Shown here: in pieces, positions 59,182 to 64,000 of the stretch
Numbering within the stretch: position 1 is the first letter of the stretch
Layout of the letters: every line of letters starts with the position of its first letter
Source of the DNA: Luteibacter yeojuensis
GTDB taxonomy: Bacteria > Pseudomonadota > Gammaproteobacteria > Xanthomonadales > Rhodanobacteraceae
Length of the DNA: 64,000 nucleotides
Direction: 5' to 3'
Assembly (NCBI RefSeq): GCF_011742875.1
Contig: NZ_JAAQTL010000001.1
Coordinates: 3,038,001-3,102,000 of the forward strand
Translations under genes and position numbers: made by a program
Notes under the pieces: generated by a model
Databases searched by the model: none
What the model saw: the letters and a program-made list of their open reading frames with translations, nothing else
Told to the model about the DNA's origin: nothing

Positions 59182-60666
59182 ATGAGCAGGCTCGTCATCG
59201 TCGTGGAGAAAGCCTCGGACTGGGGCTCCTATTACCCGTCCGCCGATGTCGTCACCGCGATGGATTACCTGCGCCAGCCGGTGGGTGGGGACGACGAGCG
59301 CACCCACGTCATCAACCTCTGCCGCAGCTACAAGTACCTGGGCACGGGCTATTACGTGTCGCTGCTTGCCGAGGCCCGCGGGCACAAGGTCATTCCCTCC
59401 GTGCGCACGGTAAACGACCTGCGTCGCCGTTCGCTGTACGGCCTGGACATCGACGACCTCAACCAGAAGCTCTCCAACTTCCTCCCCGCCGGCGGGCGCG
59501 ACACCACCGATTTCGGCGTGCTCGTCTATTTCGGGGAAACCGCCTACCCGGACCTGCAGGATCTTGCGAGGCAACTGTTCGACATGTTCCCGTGCCCGCT
59601 CATGCGCATCGAGTTCGAGCGCGACCGCGTCTGGCAGGTGTCCTCGATCAAGCCCGTGGGGCTGCACACGCTCGACGATGCGCAGGAAGATGCCTTTGCG
59701 CAGGCGCTGGACAAATTCTCGCGCAAGATCTGGCGCAAGCCGCGCGCGCGCCGCCGGTTCCGCTACGACATCGCGATGCTGGTCGATCCGAACGAGAAGA
59801 TGCCGCCTTCGAACAAGAAGGCACTGAAACACTTCATCGAGGCCGGCAAGCACCTGGGTATCGAAGTGGATCCGATCGGCAAGAACGACTACCAGCGCCT
59901 TGCCGAATACGACGGCCTGTTCATCCGCGAGACCACCGCCAGCGACAACCATACCTACCGCTTCGCCCATCGCGCGGAGAAGGAAGGCATGGTGGTGATC
60001 GACGATCCCACGTCCATTCTCCGCTGCACGAACAAGATCTTCCTCAACGACCTCATGGTGGCGCGCAAGCTCGCGACGCCCGCCACGGAGATCCTCTACC
60101 GCGACGACATGCGGCGCCTGCGCGACCTGCCGGACCGCCTCGGCCTGCCCATCGTGCTGAAGATTCCCGACGGATCGTTTTCGCGCGGGGTGGTCAAGGT
60201 GGAAACCCGCGAGGCGCTGGAGAAGGCGGCGAGCGAACTGTTCTCGCACAGCGCCCTGCTGATCGCCCAGGAATACCTCTACACCGAGTTCGACTGGCGC
60301 GTCGGCGTGCTGAACCACGAGGCGCTCTACGCCTGCCAGTACTACATGTCGCGCGGCCACTGGCAGATCTACAACCATGGCGCGAAGGGCAGTGCGAAAT
60401 CGGGCGGCTTCCGCACGGTGCCGGTCCGCAACGCTCCCGCCGAAGTGGTGAAGCTGGCGCTCAAGGCCACGCAGACCATCGGCGACGGCTTGTACGGCGT
60501 GGACCTGAAACAGGTGGGCGACAGGCCGGTGGTGATCGAGGTCAACGACAATCCGTCGATCGATGCCGGCGTCGAGGATGCTTATCTTGGCGACGACCTC
60601 TACCTGCGCATCATGCAGGAGTTCCTGCGCCGCCTCGAACTGAAGCGGCTGGGTATCCACGGCTGA
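59182..60666 (+). CDS. RimK-like ATP-grasp protein with RLAN domain
   Basis: This 494-residue protein joins an N-terminal RLAN domain (about 1-200; VIVVEKASDWGSYYPSADVVTAMDYL, CRSYKYLGTGYYVSLLAEARGHKV) to an ATP-grasp ligase domain (about 240-490). The latter includes LPIVLKIPDGSFSRGVVKVE and the metal-binding VIEVNDNPSIDAGVED. RimK-type enzymes add amino acids, typically glutamate, to peptide or cofactor termini using ATP. The specific substrate of RLAN proteins is unknown. AGAGG precedes the ATG. It diverges from a GNAT gene. Confidence 0.88.
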   Translation: MSRLVIVVEKASDWGSYYPSADVVTAMDYLRQPVGGDDERTHVINLCRSYKYLGTGYYVSLLAEARGHKVIPSVRTVNDLRRRSLYGLDIDDLNQKLSNFLPAGGRDTTDFGVLVYFGETAYPDLQDLARQLFDMFPCPLMRIEFERDRVWQVSSIKPVGLHTLDDAQEDAFAQALDKFSRKIWRKPRARRRFRYDIAMLVDPNEKMPPSNKKALKHFIEAGKHLGIEVDPIGKNDYQRLAEYDGLFIRETTASDNHTYRFAHRAEKEGMVVIDDPTSILRCTNKIFLNDLMVARKLATPATEILYRDDMRRLRDLPDRLGLPIVLKIPDGSFSRGVVKVETREALEKAASELFSHSALLIAQEYLYTEFDWRVGVLNHEALYACQYYMSRGHWQIYNHGAKGSAKSGGFRTVPVRNAPAEVVKLALKATQTIGDGLYGVDLKQVGDRPVVIEVNDNPSIDAGVEDAYLGDDLYLRIMQEFLRRLELKRLGIHG

Positions 60667-60672
60667 CGCTGA

Positions 60673-60891
60673 TCAGCGCCGCAGCAGGCTGGCCAGCAGC
60701 GACATCGGCAAACCCGGCTTCATCGCCACCAGGATGCTCGCCGGGGCCAGCAGCAGCCAGAACGCGGGCGTCCAGCCGAGCGCGTCGCTGTGTCCCGAGA
60801 GCGGAGTGAGCAGGAGCAGCAGTGCGCCGCCGGCCAGCCAGGCCAGGGCGATGAGGGCGCGCAGGCGGCGCGGCGAAAGCGTGTCGTGCAT
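60673..60891 (-). CDS. small two-helix membrane protein
   Basis: This 72-residue product has two hydrophobic helices (about residues 12-30 and 42-58) with a Gly/Ser turn between and a basic C-terminal tail. GGGAG lies nine bases before the ATG. No family is recognised. It is convergent with the ATP-grasp gene and divergent from aroE across a REP copy. Small size makes it less certain, but composition and ribosome site support it. Confidence 0.6.
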   Translation of the reverse strand: MHDTLSPRRLRALIALAWLAGGALLLLLTPLSGHSDALGWTPAFWLLLAPASILVAMKPGLPMSLLASLLRR

Positions 60892-60967
60892 GGCGTACTC
60901 CCGGCATCGGTAGGCGATGCCGGGAAGCTAAGCCCACACTGTCTCAGAAGCCGCGACCGGTGCGCCC

Positions 60968-61046
60968 GGCAGGCGCCGCCATGGCGACGAGGCAACCTCG
61001 CGACAAGGCCGCAAGCCCGCCCTCGCCGCCATGGCGGCTCCTACAA
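60968..61046. repeat. REP-like inverted pair (copy D)
   Basis: Arms CGCCGCCATGGCGACGAGG and CCTCGCCGCCATGGCGGC oppose each other, the right one ending in GGCTCCTACA as in copy C. It fills the gap before aroE. Confidence 0.75.
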
Positions 61047-61095
61047 GGCTCGGCTCCTGCCATAATTTGTCCCAGCATGAGCCAAGGGAAAATCC

Positions 61096-61932
61096 ATGAG
61101 CGCTGAAGCGCACCGTTACGCCGTATTCGGTCACCCGATCGCGCATTCGCTGTCCCCGGAAATTCACAAAGCCTTCGCCACGCAGCTCGGCATCCACCTG
61201 AGCTACGAAGCGATCGACGCGGCGCCCGGGCGGTTCGAGCAGGCGGTCCGTCGCTTCTTCGCCGAAGGCGGTCTTGGCGCCAACGTGACCCTGCCGCACA
61301 AGAACGCCGCCTTCGCATTGGCCGCCAAACGGACGGAAGCCGCCACCCGCGCCGGCTCGGCCAACACCCTTACCCCGCTCGTGAACGGCGCCATCGAGGC
61401 ACACAACACCGACGGTAGCGGCTTCGTGCGCGACATCACCGAACGCCACGGCTTCGACCTGCGCGGCCACGATGCCCTGCTGCTCGGCGCCGGCGGCGCC
61501 GCAAAGGCGGTGGCCTGGGCCCTCGTGGACGCCGGGGTACAATCGCTGACCATCGTCAACCGAACGCCCGAACGCGCCGACGAACTCGCCGACGCCATCG
61601 GCGAGCCCGCTCGTTGTTACACCCGTTACTGGGACGGCCTCGACGGCGAATCCTTCAACCTCGTGGTAAACGCCACGTCCATCGGCGTCCTCGGCGGCAG
61701 CTTCGACCTGCCGACCTCGATCCTGAAGGATCATTCCACCTGCTATGACCTCAGCTACGGTGTCGCCGCGGCGGCGTTCAAGGGCTGGGCGCTGGCTGCC
61801 GGTGTGCGTCCGGACTGGTTCCGCGACGGCCTCGGCATGCTCGTGGAACAGGCCGCCGACGCCTTCGAGCGCTGGCATGGCCAGCGTCCCGACACCGACC
61901 CGGTCTACCGGATGCTGCGCGAGCGTTTCTGA
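61096..61932 (+). CDS. aroE: shikimate dehydrogenase
   Basis: This 278-residue NADP enzyme reduces 3-dehydroshikimate in aromatic amino-acid synthesis. It has N-terminal AVFGHPIAHSLSPEIHKAF, the catalytic lysine in VTLPHKNAAF, aspartate in AHNTDGSGF, and the nucleotide loop LLGAGGAAKAVAWAL plus NRTPERA. Full length. ATG follows AAAATCC without a strong ribosome site. Adjacent REP copies flank it on both sides. Confidence 0.97.
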   Translation: MSAEAHRYAVFGHPIAHSLSPEIHKAFATQLGIHLSYEAIDAAPGRFEQAVRRFFAEGGLGANVTLPHKNAAFALAAKRTEAATRAGSANTLTPLVNGAIEAHNTDGSGFVRDITERHGFDLRGHDALLLGAGGAAKAVAWALVDAGVQSLTIVNRTPERADELADAIGEPARCYTRYWDGLDGESFNLVVNATSIGVLGGSFDLPTSILKDHSTCYDLSYGVAAAAFKGWALAAGVRPDWFRDGLGMLVEQAADAFERWHGQRPDTDPVYRMLRERF

Positions 61933-62001
61933 AGCGGGCGCTTCAGCGGGTAAGCAGCTGGCGCACGCCGAGCGCGACGACGAGACGGTTACGGGAACCC
62001 T

Positions 62002-62030
62002 GCGGGAGCCAGCTATGCCGGCGATCCCGC
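62002..62030. repeat. single REP-like unit (copy E)
   Basis: GCGGGAGCCAGCTATGCCGG and CGATCCCGC form a compact hairpin; GGGAGCC and GCCGGCGATCCC are shared with copies A and B. It lies in the 193-base gap after aroE. Confidence 0.55.
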
Positions 62031-62126
62031 CACGGAACTGCAACAATCGGGCGGGAAGATGGCGCGCCCGCCGGGGCCGGCCGACAGGGGGCCTGCCTGG
62101 TTGCGGGTGCTCCCCCGGATTCCCCC

Positions 62127-62645
62127 ATGTCCAAGTTCGCCCTTGCCGCGCCTCCCCGCCGCGCGGTCGTCGTCGTCATTGTCGCCGTGGTACTGGCCAC
62201 CGCGGCGTTCGCGTCGCTGCGCCTGCGCCAGCCGGCGACGATCGCCGCGCCGGATACCGGCGCCGTTGCGGAGTCGCCCGCGGACGCGGGTGAATCGAGC
62301 GGTGTCGAAATCCTTCTCGGGCTGGCGCGCCAGGCGACGCACGACGGCCGCCTCGTATCGCCGCAGGGCAACAACGCTTATGAGTATTACCTCAGCGTGA
62401 TCCAGCTCGAGCCGAACAACGCCACCGCCCAGGACGCGCTGCGCGAAACGATCCCGTTCGCCTCGCAGGAGATCGAGCGGCTGATCAATCGCCGCGATCT
62501 GGAAGAGGCACGACGTGAAATAGCCCTCCTCCGCGATTACGACCCGACCAATTACACCCTGATCATCCTCGGCGCGAAGCTCGACGCGCAGCAGCAGGTC
62601 GTGACCGCCGAGGACGAGGCGAAGGCTGACGCAATGCGTCGGTGA
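62127..62645 (+). CDS. membrane-anchored hypothetical protein
   Basis: This 172-residue protein has an N-terminal basic stretch and one hydrophobic helix (about 13-30), then a helical soluble part with TPR-like features (NNAYEYYLSVIQLEPNNATAQ, DLEEARREIALLRDYDPTN). It could be an anchored periplasmic TPR protein. The layout also resembles the N-terminal half of TonB-like proteins found beside aroE in some xanthomonads, but the TonB C-terminal domain is absent here. Not recognised as a family. Start is the first ATG after a clean gap. Confidence 0.65.
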   Translation: MSKFALAAPPRRAVVVVIVAVVLATAAFASLRLRQPATIAAPDTGAVAESPADAGESSGVEILLGLARQATHDGRLVSPQGNNAYEYYLSVIQLEPNNATAQDALRETIPFASQEIERLINRRDLEEARREIALLRDYDPTNYTLIILGAKLDAQQQVVTAEDEAKADAMRR

Positions 62646-62791
62646 AAGGGCGGTAGCGGTTCAGGAACAGGACCGTAGGCGAACGTCATCGTCTGCGGGC
62701 GCGTCGGAGACGACGCGCGGTCCTCTCAATCCCGCGCCGGGGAACGGGCACTCCGGCAGGTCCGCCCGCATACCTACTATGGAGTTTCACC

Positions 62792-63283
62792 ATGAACATG
62801 ATCGTTCGTCCGCTCGCCCTCGCCCTTTTCCTCGCCGTACCCCTGATGGCCGTTGCCCAGGTCCAGGGCGGCAACGGCTGGCGCCCACCCACCGGATCGC
62901 AGGGCAGCAACATGGAGGCAGGCGAGCAGCCCGCGCCGCTGCACGGCGGCAACGGCTGGCGTCCGCCGGCCGGCTTCCAGGGCGGCAATGGCGTGGCAGG
63001 CGAGCCGTCCGCGGCGCAGCAGGGTGACAACGGCGAGGGGACGGGTCGTCGCGTCGCGCGCTCGATCGGTGGCAACGCGCTGCGTTGCAGCGTTACCGAT
63101 TTCCATACGTTCGATGGCTTCATCGCCGGCAAGCCGACCCCGGTCGAGTTCGTCGCCGCCTACTCGTGCGTCACGCTTGTCCTTCCCGGCGACTTCGCCA
63201 GCAGGGAGCTGCGCCCGGACAACAGCCGCTATTTCGCCGACCTCGATGCGCACGGCCGGATCGTCGGCGGTTACTTCCAGTAA
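62792..63283 (+). CDS. exported repeat protein, paralogue 1 of a tandem pair
   Basis: This 163-residue protein has a Sec signal ending near AVAQV. The mature N-terminal part is a tandem repeat of about 26 residues (GGNGWRPPTGSQG... then GGNGWRPPAGFQGG...), rich in Gly, Asn, Trp and Pro. The C-terminal 60 residues form a module (FDGFIAGKPTPVEFVAAY, then NSRYFADLDAHGRIVGGYF) shared with the next gene. Two cysteines in the module may form a disulfide. GGAG lies eight bases before the ATG. Function unknown; adhesion, envelope or inhibitor roles are possible. Confidence 0.7.
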   Translation: MNMIVRPLALALFLAVPLMAVAQVQGGNGWRPPTGSQGSNMEAGEQPAPLHGGNGWRPPAGFQGGNGVAGEPSAAQQGDNGEGTGRRVARSIGGNALRCSVTDFHTFDGFIAGKPTPVEFVAAYSCVTLVLPGDFASRELRPDNSRYFADLDAHGRIVGGYFQ

Positions 63284-63393
63284 GCCATGACGGGATGGGC
63301 GCCGGGTTCCGGCGTCCATTCGTGATCCGCTTCATGTGCGGCTTAGCGTGTTCGAAGGATAATGCGGGTTCCCCGAGGCAAGGAGCCTTACCC

Positions 63394-63690
63394 ATGAATC
63401 GCATCACCCCGCTCTTCTTCATGATCGTCCTCGGCGCCGCCGCCGTCAGTGCCTGCCAGACCACGCCGGTCGCACCGCCGAAGCCCGTCGCCGGCTTCGT
63501 CACGGACATGAAGGCTTTCGATGCCTTCATCGCCACCCGGCCCACCCCCGAGCAGTTCCACGCGGCCTACCCCGACGTCATGCTGGTCACGCCGGACATG
63601 ATCACGACCCGGGAGATGCGTCAGAACAACAGCCGTTACTTCCCGAAGATGGATGCCGAGGGCCGCATCGTGGGCGGTTCGTTCATGTGA
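63394..63690 (+). CDS. small lipoprotein, paralogue 2 of the tandem pair
   Basis: This 98-residue protein has a lipoprotein signal ending in VSACQ. After a short linker it carries the same module as the upstream gene (FDAFIATRPTPEQFHAAYP and NSRYFPKMDAEGRIVGGSF), without the WRPP repeats. AAGGAG stands ten bases before the ATG. The duplicate ends just before the gamma-carbonic-anhydrase-like gene. Function unknown; the pair likely arose by duplication with different anchors: one soluble, one lipid-linked. Confidence 0.7.
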   Translation: MNRITPLFFMIVLGAAAVSACQTTPVAPPKPVAGFVTDMKAFDAFIATRPTPEQFHAAYPDVMLVTPDMITTREMRQNNSRYFPKMDAEGRIVGGSFM

Positions 63691-63728
63691 TCGGCCGTGG
63701 CCATGGCGGCAGCGATTACAATGCCGCC

Positions 63729-64000
63729 ATGTCCACCTCCCTCCGGCCCTTCAAGGGCATCCTGCCGCGCCTGGGCGCCCGCGTTTACGTCGACCCTGCC
63801 GCCACCGTCATCGGAGACGTCGAACTGGCCGACGACGCGTCCGTCTGGCCGGGCGCGGTCCTTCGCGGCGACGTCCATCACATCCGCATCGGCGCCCGCA
63901 GCAACCTGCAGGACGGCGCCATCGTCCATGTGACCCATGACGGCCCCTATACCCCCGGCGGGTTTCCCACGATCGTCGGCGCCGACGTCACCATCGGACA
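63729..64000 (+). CDS. gamma-carbonic-anhydrase-like hexapeptide protein, partial
   Basis: Ninety codons are present before the window ends. VDPAATVIGDVELADDASVWPGAVLRGDVHHIRIG and NLQDGAIVHVTH show the hexapeptide repeat of left-handed beta-helix proteins and the histidines that bind metal in gamma-carbonic anhydrases (YrdA/PaaY family). Most family members are about 170-180 residues, so roughly half is visible. It may have carbonic anhydrase or acyltransferase-like activity. Confidence 0.85.
   Translation, partial: MSTSLRPFKGILPRLGARVYVDPAATVIGDVELADDASVWPGAVLRGDVHHIRIGARSNLQDGAIVHVTHDGPYTPGGFPTIVGADVTIG

Overview
The window is a high-GC, densely coded chromosomal segment from a gammaproteobacterium, most probably of the Xanthomonadales (Rhodanobacteraceae; Luteibacter- or Dyella-like). 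The inference rests on the gene order rpmH/dnaA/dnaN/recF/gyrB around a replication origin, a tonB-exbB-exbD1-exbD2 block facing pdxJ, a lptM-dapF-DUF484-xerC-hslV-hslU run, and short palindromic REP-like repeats of the GGGAGCCG type. No insertion sequence, prophage, CRISPR array, tRNA or rRNA was seen. No gene-free stretch exceeds 300 bases; the largest, 28800-29086, holds mainly the gyrB terminator.

Region 1 (1-13 kb) is accessory metabolism. It holds a cut-off JmjC/cupin oxygenase with a co-transcribed orphan, a LysR gene divergent from an SDR and an AhpD-like protein, an AlkA-type DNA glycosylase with an AraC HTH, a Tat-exported SGNH hydrolase, a PA0069-type radical SAM protein with a LexA-like palindrome at its start, and a redox cluster (OsmC, AraC regulator, nitroreductase, AhpD-like protein, azoreductase). 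A DUF3788 gene and dsdA follow.

Region 2 (13.7-23.2 kb) looks like a carboxylate/acetate module: an MHS-type symporter and a DcaP-like porin diverge from acs, which is coupled to a LuxR-type response regulator facing a giant SLC5-PAS-kinase-REC hybrid. This matches the CrbS/CrbR acetate switch. A phosphopantetheinyl transferase and pdxJ follow, then the TonB energising complex (25-27.3 kb) and a secreted TPR protein.

Region 3 (29-39.4 kb) is the origin: gyrB, recF, dnaN, a candidate oriC (AT-rich stretch plus two perfect DnaA boxes), dnaA, rpmH, rnpA, yidC and mnmE. recF contains two perfect 16-bp palindromes of the parS type, so the segregation centre sits beside the origin.

Region 4 (39.4-47.9 kb) has an outer-membrane barrel, an MFS exporter, a LysR/alcohol dehydrogenase pair with a long operator-like inverted repeat, an HxlR/SDR pair with a perfect 18-bp palindrome, and an FtsK translocase whose linker contains an in-frame REP pair.

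Region 5 (47.9-64 kb) holds a ribose operon (rbsK-D-A-C-B), a DUF971 gene, an orphan, hslV-hslU, xerC, DUF484, dapF, lptM, a GNAT gene divergent from a RimK-like ATP-grasp gene, aroE, a membrane-anchored orphan, two tandem paralogous small exported proteins of no recognised family, and the start of a gamma-carbonic-anhydrase-like gene cut by the window end.
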